Shown here piece by piece: positions 8,476 to 15,879 of a DNA stretch of 22,100 bases (within the stretch, counting starts at the first letter, position 1; every line of letters starts with the position of its first letter). Origin of the DNA: JBPBQZ01 sp050955105 (GTDB lineage: Bacteria > Pseudomonadota > Gammaproteobacteria > Burkholderiales > Burkholderiaceae); assembly GCA_050955105.1 (NCBI GenBank), contig JBPBQZ010000099.1:1-22100 (forward strand), in the 5' to 3' direction. The notes under the pieces are model-generated. The model saw only the letters and a program-made list of their open reading frames with translations. It had not been told where the DNA came from and searched no databases. The translations under genes were made by a program, and so were the position numbers.

Positions 8476-9698
8476 GCGGCGCGAGCGAACTCCGCGGCTG
8501 CCTGACCCGCCGCTACGCCGGACGCCCAGGCCCATTGAAAGTTATAGCCCCCCAGCCAGCCGGTAACGTCGACCGCTTCGCCGATGAAGTACAGACCCGG
8601 CACGCGTTGGGCCATCAAGGTAGACGATGACAACTCACGCGTGTCGATACCGCCGCGCGTGACCTCGGCCTTGCGCCATCCTTCGGTACCAGCCGGTGTG
8701 ATGGTCCAGCGCGATAGCGACTCGGCCAGCGACTTCAATGCTTGATTGGGCAGATCTGCCAGGCGTGCCTGTGGCGGCAAGGCGTGGGCGGTAGTCCAGG
8801 CATCGGCCAGGCGCGATGGCAACCACTCGGCCAGTTGATTGGCCAATTGCTTCTTCGAGGCAGCCTTCGCGGACAGTAGCGCTTCGGCTGCATCGATGCC
8901 GGGCAAAAGGTTGATCTGCAAAGGCGTGCCCGGCTGCCAGTAGCTGGAGATTTGCAGCATTGCGGGCCCCGATAGGCCGCGATGCGTCAGCAATAAGTCT
9001 TCGAGGAATTCGCCGCGTTGTTTGCCAGTGCCAGTGCTCACGGAGGCTTGCAGCGAGATGCCGGACAGCGGCGCGAAGTGCGCCCAATCAGCACCGGTGA
9101 AGGTAAGCGGCACCAGTGCCGGTCGCGGCTCGACCAGCTTGATGCCGAATTGCTTTGCCAGCCGATACGCGAAATCGCTTGCGCCTATTTTCGGGATGGA
9201 AAGGCCGCCGGTAGCGATCACCAATGCGCGCGCGCTGATTTCGCCGGCGTCAGTCAACAAGATATAGCGGGGATGCGTGCCATGATCGTCGCGCAGGGTT
9301 TCGCGTACTGTTGCCGGGCGCCGCCAACTAACGCGCGCCGCCTCGCATTCGTCACGCAGCATGCGGATGATCGACTCGCTCGAATCGTCGCAAAAAAGTT
9401 GGCCCTTGTGCTTCTCATGCCAGGCGATGCGATGCCGTTTCATCAGCGCGAGAAAGTCTTGCGGCATATAGCGCGCCAGCGCCGAGCGGCAAAAGCGCGG
9501 ATTCTCCGAAAGATAGTTGGCGGGGCTCGCATGCAGATTCGTGAAGTTGCAGCGACCACCGCCCGAAATGCGGATCTTCTCTGCCAGCCGTTCGGCGTGG
9601 TCGAGCAACACCACGCGTCGGCCTGCCTGTCCAGCGACTGCCGCGCACATCATGCCCGCGGCTCCCGCACCTATGATTGCCACGTCGAAAGATTCCAT
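8472..9698 (-). CDS. HI0933/YhiN (BaiN)-family FAD-dependent oxidoreductase
   Basis: A 408-residue flavoprotein. The FAD-binding Rossmann motif is at the N-terminus (DVAIIGAGAAGMMCA, residues 5-19). The family hallmark KIRISGGGRCNFTN follows at about 41-54. The C-terminal FAD segment GEAVDVTGWLGGYNFQWAWA is nearly canonical. Members are widespread, and one (BaiN) has been linked to bile-acid reduction, but most have no known substrate. The Met at 9698 places the Rossmann strand at the usual distance. A longer frame to 9758 adds 20 residues unlike the family. There is no ribosome site. Instead TACAAT ends 6 bases before the ATG, which would put transcription start at or near the initiation codon. 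It forms an operon with the downstream MFS gene. Confidence 0.92.
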   Translation of the reverse strand: MESFDVAIIGAGAAGMMCAAVAGQAGRRVVLLDHAERLAEKIRISGGGRCNFTNLHASPANYLSENPRFCRSALARYMPQDFLALMKRHRIAWHEKHKGQLFCDDSSESIIRMLRDECEAARVSWRRPATVRETLRDDHGTHPRYILLTDAGEISARALVIATGGLSIPKIGASDFAYRLAKQFGIKLVEPRPALVPLTFTGADWAHFAPLSGISLQASVSTGTGKQRGEFLEDLLLTHRGLSGPAMLQISSYWQPGTPLQINLLPGIDAAEALLSAKAASKKQLANQLAEWLPSRLADAWTTAHALPPQARLADLPNQALKSLAESLSRWTITPAGTEGWRKAEVTRGGIDTRELSSSTLMAQRVPGLYFIGEAVDVTGWLGGYNFQWAWASGVAAGQAAAEFARAA

Positions 9699-9704
9699 GG
9701 CGCG

Positions 9705-9710
9705 ATTGTA
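9705..9710 (-). promoter_or_regulatory. Possible -10 box giving a leaderless transcript
   Basis: Read on the minus strand, TACAAT ends 6 bases before the flavoprotein ATG at 9698. Transcription would begin about at the A of the ATG, and no Shine-Dalgarno sequence is present. No convincing -35 box lies 16-18 bp further up, so this remains tentative. Confidence 0.3.
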
Positions 9711-9798
9711 TCCGCGCGGGTGGCGCGTTCGAGGCAGCGTCGCCGCAGGGCCAGGCATCCGCCGCCCACCATGGTGCGCAGCGCCAGCGTCGAAGCGT

Positions 9799-9826
9799 TT
9801 GACTTAAATGGATGGACCATTAGAAT
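9799..9826 (+). promoter_or_regulatory. Sigma70-type promoter of the EthD-domain gene, with an internal inverted repeat
   Basis: TTGACT (9799-9804) and TAGAAT (9821-9826) each match consensus at five of six positions and are 16 bp apart. The predicted start is near 9833, leaving a short leader with GGAG. Between the boxes AATGG-N5-CCATT (9807-9821) forms an inverted repeat that could be a repressor site. Confidence 0.55.
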
Positions 9827-9864
9827 GCAGACGTGTCACTTCTTAAAAAGACAGGAGACGTTTC

Positions 9865-10224
9865 ATGATCAAGCACATCAGCTTCATCTATCGGCCGGCC
9901 CATATGAGCCACGCGGAAGTCGTCGAGTATTGGAAAAAGGTGCACTCGCAACTCGTGAAGACCAAGCTGCCAGGTCTGCGCAAGTATGTCGGCAATTTTC
10001 CCGTCAATGAACCCGGTAGCGGCGCGCAGCAGCCTGGCAGCGGCAAGCAGATGCAATGCGACGCGGTGGTCGAGTTGCATTTCGACGACGTCGAATCGCT
10101 GCATGCGGCGATGGCCAGCCCGGGCTGGCTGAGCGACGAGCGCAAGAAGAGCAGCGCGTCGATGATGGACTTCACGCATCACCAGTTCGTGGTGGTCGAA
10201 GAAGTCGTGGTGCCGCTCGACTAA
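9865..10224 (+). CDS. EthD-domain protein
   Basis: A 119-residue protein of the EthD / dimeric alpha-beta barrel family. The opening HISFIYRPAHMSHAEVVEYWKKVHSQL, the following LPGLRKYVGNF and the late DAVVELHFDDVESLHAAMASPGW are the usual landmarks. They form a ferredoxin-like fold that dimerises. EthD is needed for ethyl tert-butyl ether breakdown in Rhodococcus, and relatives act in oxidation or cyclisation of small organics. The specific role here cannot be read. AGGAGACG precedes the ATG. It is transcribed alone from a good promoter, away from the flavoprotein gene, and converges on the GMC operon with a 46-bp gap. Confidence 0.85.
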   Translation: MIKHISFIYRPAHMSHAEVVEYWKKVHSQLVKTKLPGLRKYVGNFPVNEPGSGAQQPGSGKQMQCDAVVELHFDDVESLHAAMASPGWLSDERKKSSASMMDFTHHQFVVVEEVVVPLD

Positions 10225-10270
10225 GTCGGCACTTTGACGTTGGTGCTCGACGGCTTGCTCGAAGCGCTAG

Positions 10271-11914
10271 TCAGAGCTCGCCGCGCGCGGCGAGCGCTTT
10301 GATGCGATCGGCGGTGCGACAGGCGATTGCTTGAATCGTCAGCGATGGATTGACGCCGCCGACCGTGGGAAACACCGAGCCGTCGCAGATCCATAAATTC
10401 GGGATATCCCAACTGCGGCAGTCGGCATTGACCACGCTCGTGCGCGGATCATCGCCCATGCGTGCGGTACCGTTCAGATGACAGGTGTCGTCTTTATCGG
10501 TCCAGATTTCGCGACCGCCGGCGGCTGCCAGCGAGCGGCTCATAAAGTCGAGCGAATGCTTCACCAGGCGTTTGTCGTTGTCGCATAGCGAGTAGGTAAC
10601 GCGTGCGATCGGTAGTCCATAGGCATCTTTCTCGTCAGCCAGCGTGACGCGGTTGCGCTCTTGTGGCATGGTCTCGCCAACGATCTTTAGCCCGGCCTGA
10701 TGATTGTATTTCTCCATCTCGGAAGTCAACTCCGTACCCCACAGGCCACGGCCATTTTGAGAAGCCGCCCAGGCATTGGGGAGCGGGCCCTGGCTCATGT
10801 AACAGTAGCCGCCGAAGAAATCCTTGCCGGTATCGGTGTAGTTCCAATGTTCACTGACGGCCAGCGAGGGCGGACCCTTGTACCAGCGGATGTCTTCTTC
10901 CATGACACCCCAGGCTGCATGGTTGGTCTGCACCATTAGGTTCTTGCCGACCAGGCCGGAACCGTTCGCCAGACCGTCGGGGAAGCGGCTGGTGGCCGAC
11001 ATCAACAATAGCCGCGGCGTTTCGATGGCATAGCCGGCGACCACCACGTGACGCGCGCGCTGGAATTGCCAGCGTCCTTCGCGGAGGTATTCAACGCCCG
11101 TCGCACGCCCCGCGTCATCGGTGGCGACGCGGCCCACCATCGCCAGGTCGCGAATCTCCGCGCCGGCCGCGACCGCGCGCGGAATCCACGTGACCAGGGC
11201 ACTCTGCTTGGCATTGGTCGCACAGCCGGTCACACAAAAGCCGCGATAGACGCAAGGCGGCGACTCGCCGCGTGGTGCCGACACGGTGGCCAGCGGCGTC
11301 GGCGTCCAGCGCACGCCCATCGCTTCGGCGCCGCGTGCCAACACCAGCGCCGCGGCATTCAGTTCATGATTTCGATACGGATAGCGTGGCCGCTTAGGCC
11401 CCCACGGATAGGTGACCGGCCCGGCGATTTTCAGCGCTTGTTCGACCACTTGGTAATAGCGCCACATCTCGCGCCAATCGAGCGGCCAATCGGCACCATA
11501 GCCGAGCAGGCTGCGCGCCTTGAACCATTCGGGACGGAAGCGCAGCGACACCATCGCAAAATGCACGGTGCTGCCGCCTACCGCGCGGCCGCTGTTGTTG
11601 TTGCCGAGCTTCAAGGGATCGTCGCCGTCGCAAAGCCGTTCGTCGGTCCAGTAAAGTTTCGACTGATGTGTTTCGTCGGACGCAAACTCTTCCAGCGGCC
11701 GCCACCAGGCGCCCGCGTCGAATGCCACCACCTTGAAGCCGGCTTCCGAGAGCCGGCACGCCAGTGTGCCGCCGCCCGCGCCGGTGCCGACAATCGCGAA
11801 GTCGACCAATTCGTCTTGCGGATATTCACGCATTGGTATCCAGCCGCCGGCGCGGAATACATCGGGGGCGCGGCCATCTTTGCCACGCGGGTGGTGCTGT
11901 GCATCATCGAGCAC
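10271..11914 (-). CDS. GMC-family FAD-dependent dehydrogenase, large subunit (gluconate/FAD-glucose dehydrogenase type)
   Basis: A 547-residue flavoprotein of the glucose-methanol-choline superfamily, in the bacterial membrane-bound sugar or sugar-acid dehydrogenase branch. FAD motif: FAIVGTGAGGGTLACRL (residues 39-55). The GMC_C domain carries H479 (CHLNGTARMG) and N522 (GGVNPSLT). Their 43-residue spacing equals that of the catalytic pair in glucose oxidase. C221, C227 and C231 form C-x5-C-x3-C, as in the [3Fe-4S]-bearing alpha subunit of Burkholderia FAD-glucose dehydrogenase, as I recall it. No Tat or Sec signal is visible. The GTG at 11914 is chosen because AAGGAG lies 7 bases before it and it overlaps the upstream gene by 11 bp. 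An ATG 27 codons later (VFRAGGWIPM) is less likely. The substrate is unknown. Confidence 0.92.
   Translation of the reverse strand: MLDDAQHHPRGKDGRAPDVFRAGGWIPMREYPQDELVDFAIVGTGAGGGTLACRLSEAGFKVVAFDAGAWWRPLEEFASDETHQSKLYWTDERLCDGDDPLKLGNNNSGRAVGGSTVHFAMVSLRFRPEWFKARSLLGYGADWPLDWREMWRYYQVVEQALKIAGPVTYPWGPKRPRYPYRNHELNAAALVLARGAEAMGVRWTPTPLATVSAPRGESPPCVYRGFCVTGCATNAKQSALVTWIPRAVAAGAEIRDLAMVGRVATDDAGRATGVEYLREGRWQFQRARHVVVAGYAIETPRLLLMSATSRFPDGLANGSGLVGKNLMVQTNHAAWGVMEEDIRWYKGPPSLAVSEHWNYTDTGKDFFGGYCYMSQGPLPNAWAASQNGRGLWGTELTSEMEKYNHQAGLKIVGETMPQERNRVTLADEKDAYGLPIARVTYSLCDNDKRLVKHSLDFMSRSLAAAGGREIWTDKDDTCHLNGTARMGDDPRTSVVNADCRSWDIPNLWICDGSVFPTVGGVNPSLTIQAIACRTADRIKALAARGEL
10276..10295. repeat. 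Perfect 20-bp GC palindrome at the end of the dehydrogenase gene
   Basis: GCTCGCCGCGCGCGGCGAGC is fully self-complementary. It covers the last codons of the GMC gene, just before its TGA and facing the converging EthD gene. No T-run follows on either strand. It could slow or end transcription from both sides, or reflect only GC-rich coding sequence. Confidence 0.35.
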
Positions 11915-12596
11915 GCTGGTTCTCCTTGGCCGCTTGCGCCTCGCGGCCAGGGGTGGCTTCCGACGCGTCCCAGGGGTCGCGCCGGTCGAAATACATGCGC
12001 ACATAGCCGCGCGGATTGGCTGGGCCACCGAAGCCCAGTAGGTTCCATGCGTAGGGATGCGAGTAATAGGCGCTGCAGATATCGTGCAGCACGCGCTCGG
12101 CGAAAAACACCGCGCTCGGCATGCCTTGCCAGGATGCATGTTGTAGCTTGCCGTCCTGCATGCGCTGCAATAGTCCCACGCGTTGCGTGTCGCTCAGATC
12201 GGCGAAGGCAGCCTCGAAGGTGGCGCGGCTTTCGCTGTCGAGCGCTGCCAGGCCGCGGCGCCACGCTTCGCGTAACGCCGGCATCCGCGCATCCCGATAG
12301 CCATCGCCGCGATTTTGGGAAAGCTTGTCGTCGACCAGCGCGGCGATCGCTACGTACGGTGCATCGGCGCGCTGTGGGATTACGCATGCGCAAAGCGCCT
12401 GCAGCGCCGCCCATTCGACTATCTCGAAAAATTGCGGCGTTGCGGGCACGGCAAGCCGTGCGTCGATTACCTGTCTGGTGGCGTCGTCCCATGATGGCGT
12501 GTCGCGCTTGTCGAGCACGTTGTAATCGGGGTAGCGCGAGCCGGACGGCGCGGCCGTATTCGACACTGTGTGCGGTGGCAAGGCAGATTTGCTCAT
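11904..12596 (-). CDS. Gluconate 2-dehydrogenase subunit 3-like protein
   Basis: This 230-residue protein resembles the small (gamma) subunit of membrane-bound gluconate and FAD-dependent sugar dehydrogenases, which is needed for maturation or export of the large flavoprotein. The core segment FFEIVEWAALQALCACVIP is typical of the family. Residues about 140-225 (FFAERVLHDICSAYYSHPYA, then LLGFGGPANPRGYVRMYFD) hold its aromatic-rich C-terminal part. Many members begin with a Tat signal. None is visible here, which suggests the complex may stay on the cytoplasmic side. Its ATG overlaps the TGA of the upstream gene (ATGA, 12593-12596), and its end overlaps the GMC start by 11 bp. The three are therefore very probably co-translated. 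Confidence 0.85.
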   Translation of the reverse strand: MSKSALPPHTVSNTAAPSGSRYPDYNVLDKRDTPSWDDATRQVIDARLAVPATPQFFEIVEWAALQALCACVIPQRADAPYVAIAALVDDKLSQNRGDGYRDARMPALREAWRRGLAALDSESRATFEAAFADLSDTQRVGLLQRMQDGKLQHASWQGMPSAVFFAERVLHDICSAYYSHPYAWNLLGFGGPANPRGYVRMYFDRRDPWDASEATPGREAQAAKENQRAR

Positions 12597-13624
12597 TGAT
12601 CAGTCTCTCGAAGGCGCAACGCGGCGAGGCCGGCCATCGCCAGCGCGGTGAAGCTCGGCGGAGCGGGCAAGGGCGGTCCGTTGAAAAGGTTCTGGCTCCA
12701 GTTGCGCCAGCCGCCATGGTTGCGTGCGATGCCGCGCGCGTGAAAGCCGACGCCGGCGAAGCCGAGCAAGGCGCTTACGCGCAACCATAGGCGCGTGAGC
12801 CAATGTGAAGAGGACGACGGCGCGCGGATGGCCGCGTGCGCCAGACATGCGGCGGCCACGGGCGGCACGAGCACCGGCGCGAACATATAGGGATTTTGAT
12901 ACGCGCCGCGAAAGTGCAGCAGCGCGACTTCGCCCACTGTGCCGATGAGGCCGACACTGGCCAAGTACGACAGGGCACGGCCGGCTGGCATGCCGAGCAG
13001 GCGCGGCGCGTGTTCGGGCTGATTGCGCAGGCGTTCGGCGATGCCGCCGAAGGCGCCGGACAACATCAACGCTGCGGGCGCGCCGAGCGGTGCGGCATGG
13101 AACAAGTTGTTCCAGCTCAAGCCGCCGGGCCGTTTGCCGATGTTATAGAGATGAAAGCCGGTGCCCGCCACGCCAACGCAGCCTGCCGTCAGATAGATCA
13201 GGTCACGCATCCAGTGACTGCGCGCGCGCTTGTCACGGCTGCCGTGCACGCCCGCTGCCAGCGACAGCGTCGAGGCGACCAGCGGCGTGAACATCGCCGG
13301 GTTGGTGAAGGCGCCGCGATAGTGCTCCATCGCGCTATCCGATAGCACTGAGAAAGCCAACAGCGCGGCACTGCGGTCGAAGGCGCGTGCGGCATCGATG
13401 TGACTTTGGCGTTGACCTTCAAGCCGCTGTTCGTGCGACGGTATGGCCGACGCAGGCAACGTCGTCGTCGCGAGTTCGCGACGGCGCGCCGCATTGCGCG
13501 CACCCCGACGCATGCCGCTGTCATGCCCACGCCTGCCGCTCACGCCCAGCGTCACCAGCGCCGCTGCCGTGAGCGCCAGGCTGATGCCCATTACATTGCT
13601 GCCGCTCGTTGGTACGGGCTTCAT
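12593..13624 (-). CDS. Polytopic membrane protein with an internal duplication, putative dehydrogenase partner
   Basis: I do not recognise a named family. The 343-residue protein has one N-terminal membrane segment (about 11-30), a basic linker (31-82), then two related halves of about 110 residues (about 88-199 and 220-340). Matching landmarks are HYRGAFTNPAMFTPLV and HFRGAYQNPYMFAPVL, SHWMRDL and SHWLTRL, GTGFHLYNI and GVGFHARGI, WNNLFHAAPLGAP and WSQNLFNGPPLPAP. Histidines 101/237, 137/274 and 158/295 align with near-identical spacing. No CxxCH haem c motif is present. The start at 13624 has GGAG 5 bases upstream and avoids overlap with the preceding gene; a longer frame begins at 13660. 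Being coupled to a gluconate-dehydrogenase-like pair, it may anchor the complex and pass electrons to quinone. This role is inferred only. Confidence 0.8.
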   Translation of the reverse strand: MKPVPTSGSNVMGISLALTAAALVTLGVSGRRGHDSGMRRGARNAARRRELATTTLPASAIPSHEQRLEGQRQSHIDAARAFDRSAALLAFSVLSDSAMEHYRGAFTNPAMFTPLVASTLSLAAGVHGSRDKRARSHWMRDLIYLTAGCVGVAGTGFHLYNIGKRPGGLSWNNLFHAAPLGAPAALMLSGAFGGIAERLRNQPEHAPRLLGMPAGRALSYLASVGLIGTVGEVALLHFRGAYQNPYMFAPVLVPPVAAACLAHAAIRAPSSSSHWLTRLWLRVSALLGFAGVGFHARGIARNHGGWRNWSQNLFNGPPLPAPPSFTALAMAGLAALRLRETDQ

Positions 13625-13634
13625 CGGTGCTCCA

Positions 13635-14747
13635 TCACGACACTGCGTAGCGTTGTGCATCGGCTGTCTTGAGCGTCAGCCCGCAGCCGGGCCGGCTCAT
13701 ATCAGGACGGATGCTGCCGTCGCGGGCGTGCGGCGCGCCGTCGAACAACATCGACTCGATGCGTACGTGATCGTGGAACCATTCCTGGTGTCGCAGTCCA
13801 GGCGCCGCACAAGCCGCATGCAGGTGCAGTGCCGGCGCGCAATGCGCTGACAAGGGAATATGGAAGGCATCGCATAGCGCCGCCACCCGCAAGAAACCGG
13901 TGATGCCACCGCAGCGGCTGGCATCGGCCTGCATGACGTCGACGGCGTTCGCCTCGAGCATCAGGCGGAAGTCGTCCAGCGTGTAGCCGTACTCGCCAGC
14001 GGCGATTTCCATGCCGTCGCCTACGGCGCTGCGCAGCCCGTGCAGGCCGCGCAGGTCGTCCGATGGCACGGGTTCTTCGAACCATTCCACGCCAGCCTCG
14101 GCGAAGCGACCTGCATAGTGCAGCGCTTGCTTGACGGCCAGCGCGCCATTGGCGTCGACGAACAAGCCGCGTTCACCGATCGCTGCGCGCGCTACTTGCA
14201 CGCGTTGCGGGTCGCGTTCGGGCTGGCGGCCGATCTTCATCTTCACCCAGCGACAGCCGTCATGCGCCACCCAGCGGTGTAATTGGCCGCTCAGTTGGCT
14301 ATCGGTATAACTGGTGAAGCCGCCGCTGCCATAGATCGGCACCTGCTCGCGCAGCGCGCCCAGCAGGCTTACGAGGGGCAGCCCGAGGCACTTCGACTTG
14401 GCATCCCATAAAGCGCAGTCCAGCGCGGAGATGGCGGTCGCCGCAAGCCCCGCGCGCCCGAGATTGCGCACGCTGCGCTGCATATCGAACCAGCGCGCCG
14501 GAATGTCCCACGAATTCTGAGACAGCAGGCTGGCGGCGAGAGTTTTTTGAATCAGTGGGACGATGCTGGCGTCGGCGTAGGTGTAGCCGATGCCGGTGTG
14601 ATCGCCAGCCGTGATGTGCGCGACCACGAGCGTGGTGGCATGCCAGTCGAAGCTGCCATCGGCTTCGGGCAGATCGGTAGGGATCGTGAACGCTTGCGCA
14701 TGCACTTCCCGAATTAAAGGCCCATGAAGGGTCTCCGGCACGGCCAT
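13635..14747 (-). CDS. Enolase-superfamily enzyme, mandelate racemase subgroup
   Basis: A 370-residue enzyme with the N-terminal capping domain and C-terminal barrel of the enolase superfamily. The active site of the mandelate racemase subgroup appears complete: K169-x-K171 (WVKMKIGR), metal ligands D198 (VDANGAL), E224 (WFEEP) and E252 (AAGEYG), and the D275 (QADASRCGG) / H302 (SAHCAP) dyad. The D-E, E-D and D-H spacings (26, 23 and 27) match mandelate racemase. Such enzymes abstract the alpha proton of a carboxylate, and most are sugar-acid dehydratases; the substrate here is unknown. GGAGG sits one base before the ATG at 14747 but 7 bases before an in-frame GTG at 14741, so the GTG two codons later may be the true start. 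It lies 10 bp upstream of the membrane-protein gene. Confidence 0.9.
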   Translation of the reverse strand: MAVPETLHGPLIREVHAQAFTIPTDLPEADGSFDWHATTLVVAHITAGDHTGIGYTYADASIVPLIQKTLAASLLSQNSWDIPARWFDMQRSVRNLGRAGLAATAISALDCALWDAKSKCLGLPLVSLLGALREQVPIYGSGGFTSYTDSQLSGQLHRWVAHDGCRWVKMKIGRQPERDPQRVQVARAAIGERGLFVDANGALAVKQALHYAGRFAEAGVEWFEEPVPSDDLRGLHGLRSAVGDGMEIAAGEYGYTLDDFRLMLEANAVDVMQADASRCGGITGFLRVAALCDAFHIPLSAHCAPALHLHAACAAPGLRHQEWFHDHVRIESMLFDGAPHARDGSIRPDMSRPGCGLTLKTADAQRYAVS

Positions 14748-14829
14748 TCCTCCGTTGAATGCGGCGAACCTTTACGCCGACGTTTCAACGCAGCAACCGC
14801 CGTGCCTCCCTTCTGCCGGTCGGCGCCTG

Positions 14830-14846
14830 AGCGGCCTCAGGCCGCT
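14830..14846. repeat. Short hairpin over the hydrolase stop codon
   Basis: AGCGGCCT-C-AGGCCGCT is a near-perfect palindrome spanning the TGA of the hydrolase gene. It may set relative expression within the operon, since the 89-bp gap after it is the only sizeable one there. There is no T-run. Confidence 0.25.
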
Positions 14847-15772
14847 TTGCCGCCCAACACACCGTCGATGAACTCGGCGATGTCGGCCATTGCCTCACCG
14901 GAATGCGGCAGCAAGCCGCGATCGGCCGTGAAGAAACCATGAAAGGTGCCCATGAAGCGTTTGATCTTCACGCTGACACCGGCCTCTTGCAGCCGTTGTC
15001 CGTAGATTTCGCCTTCTTCGCACATCAGGTCTTCGTCTACCGTCAGCACCAGCGCGGGCGGCACGTTGCCGAGTTGCTTCGCATGCAGTGGCGCGAAGCG
15101 CGGGTCACTGCGATCGGCTCGGTTGGGGATGTATTGATCGAAATACCAGGCGACTTCTTCCACCGTCAGCGAAGGTGGAATGAAGCGCTTCATATAGTCG
15201 GAATCAATATTGCCGTCGGTGCTGGGATACAGCAGGATCTGCCCGGCGATCACCGGACCATCATGGTCGCGCGCCCATTGGCAGATCACCGTCGATAGAT
15301 TCGCGCCCGCGCTGTCGCCCGCGACGAACAGCGGCACAGTGCCGCCGGCAAGCTTTTCGAGATTGGCGGCGGCCCACACCACGGCGCTGCGCGCATCGTC
15401 GACGGCGGCGGGGAAGCGCGCTTCGGGTGCCAGTCGGTAGTCGACCGAGGCCACCGCGCAAGCGGTCGTCAGCGCCAATTTGCGCAGCGCGGTGTCCCAG
15501 CCGTCCAGTGAACCGACGGTCCAGCCGCCGCCGTGGAAGTAGACGATCAATGCTTTCGGCGTGGCGCTCGGCCGATAAACGCGCACCGGAATGTCATCAC
15601 CCTGGCCGGCAATCGTCAGGTTTTCCACCGCATGCACCGGCGGACCGGGCGGCGCCTTGGCGAGCAGCTCGCGATGCAGGGCGCGCATCTGCTGCGCCGA
15701 GACGGTGCCGGTTTTCGGCAATACGGTGGCGCGGGCGTTCAGCAGCTCGCGGGCCTTCGGATCTAAGGGCAT
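14837..15772 (-). CDS. Alpha/beta hydrolase, hormone-sensitive-lipase family esterase
   Basis: A 311-residue esterase or lactonase-like enzyme, full length for bacterial HSL (family IV) hydrolases. The oxyanion motif HGGGW is at 80-84. The nucleophile is S154 in GDSAGAN, the acid D248 in DEDLMCEEG, and the histidine H278 in TFHGFF. These enzymes cleave short acyl esters, and some act on lactones or carbamates. No signal peptide is visible, so it is probably cytoplasmic. AAGGAGG lies 7-8 bases before the ATG, the strongest ribosome site in the operon. It is the first gene after the LysR-controlled promoter and is followed 89 bp later by the enolase-superfamily gene. It may release or open the substrate used downstream. 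Confidence 0.92.
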   Translation of the reverse strand: MPLDPKARELLNARATVLPKTGTVSAQQMRALHRELLAKAPPGPPVHAVENLTIAGQGDDIPVRVYRPSATPKALIVYFHGGGWTVGSLDGWDTALRKLALTTACAVASVDYRLAPEARFPAAVDDARSAVVWAAANLEKLAGGTVPLFVAGDSAGANLSTVICQWARDHDGPVIAGQILLYPSTDGNIDSDYMKRFIPPSLTVEEVAWYFDQYIPNRADRSDPRFAPLHAKQLGNVPPALVLTVDEDLMCEEGEIYGQRLQEAGVSVKIKRFMGTFHGFFTADRGLLPHSGEAMADIAEFIDGVLGGKAA

Positions 15773-15804
15773 GGTGTCTCCTCCTTTGCCAGCGATGTGA
15801 GCGC

Positions 15805-15810
15805 ATTCTA
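15805..15810 (-). promoter_or_regulatory. -10 box of the hydrolase/dehydrogenase operon promoter
   Basis: On the minus strand TAGAAT (15810 down to 15805) matches five of six consensus bases, and start would be near 15798. The -35 region (AGGCGC at 17 bp) is poor, as expected for an activator-dependent promoter. The LysR-type palindrome is centred about 66 bp upstream of that start. Confidence 0.45.
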
Positions 15811-15852
15811 GGGGGCTGGCGCGCGACGCGCCTAATTGGTTTTCGCCAGTCT

Positions 15853-15875
15853 CGATATTGCCAATGTTAATATCG
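15853..15875. promoter_or_regulatory. LysR-type regulator binding site (T-N11-A) in the divergent intergenic region
   Basis: CGATATT-N9-AATATCG has perfect 7-bp arms and contains the T-N11-A core of LysR-family sites. It ends 4 bp before the lysR-type ATG, so binding would block that gene. It also sits at about -66 for the divergent operon, the usual recognition site position. Both fit autorepression with activation of the neighbour. Confidence 0.65.
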
Positions 15876-15879
15876 GGAT

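Noticed and set aside
11915..12139. 75-codon N-terminal extension of the GMC dehydrogenase
   Set aside because: It overlaps the conserved C-terminus of the subunit-3 gene. A GTG at 11914 with AAGGAG upstream explains the start.
11048..12790. A 580-codon open frame on the plus strand
   Set aside because: It lies antisense to the GMC, subunit-3 and membrane-protein genes, is Arg/Ala/His-rich and has no recognisable domain. It is a by-product of high GC content.
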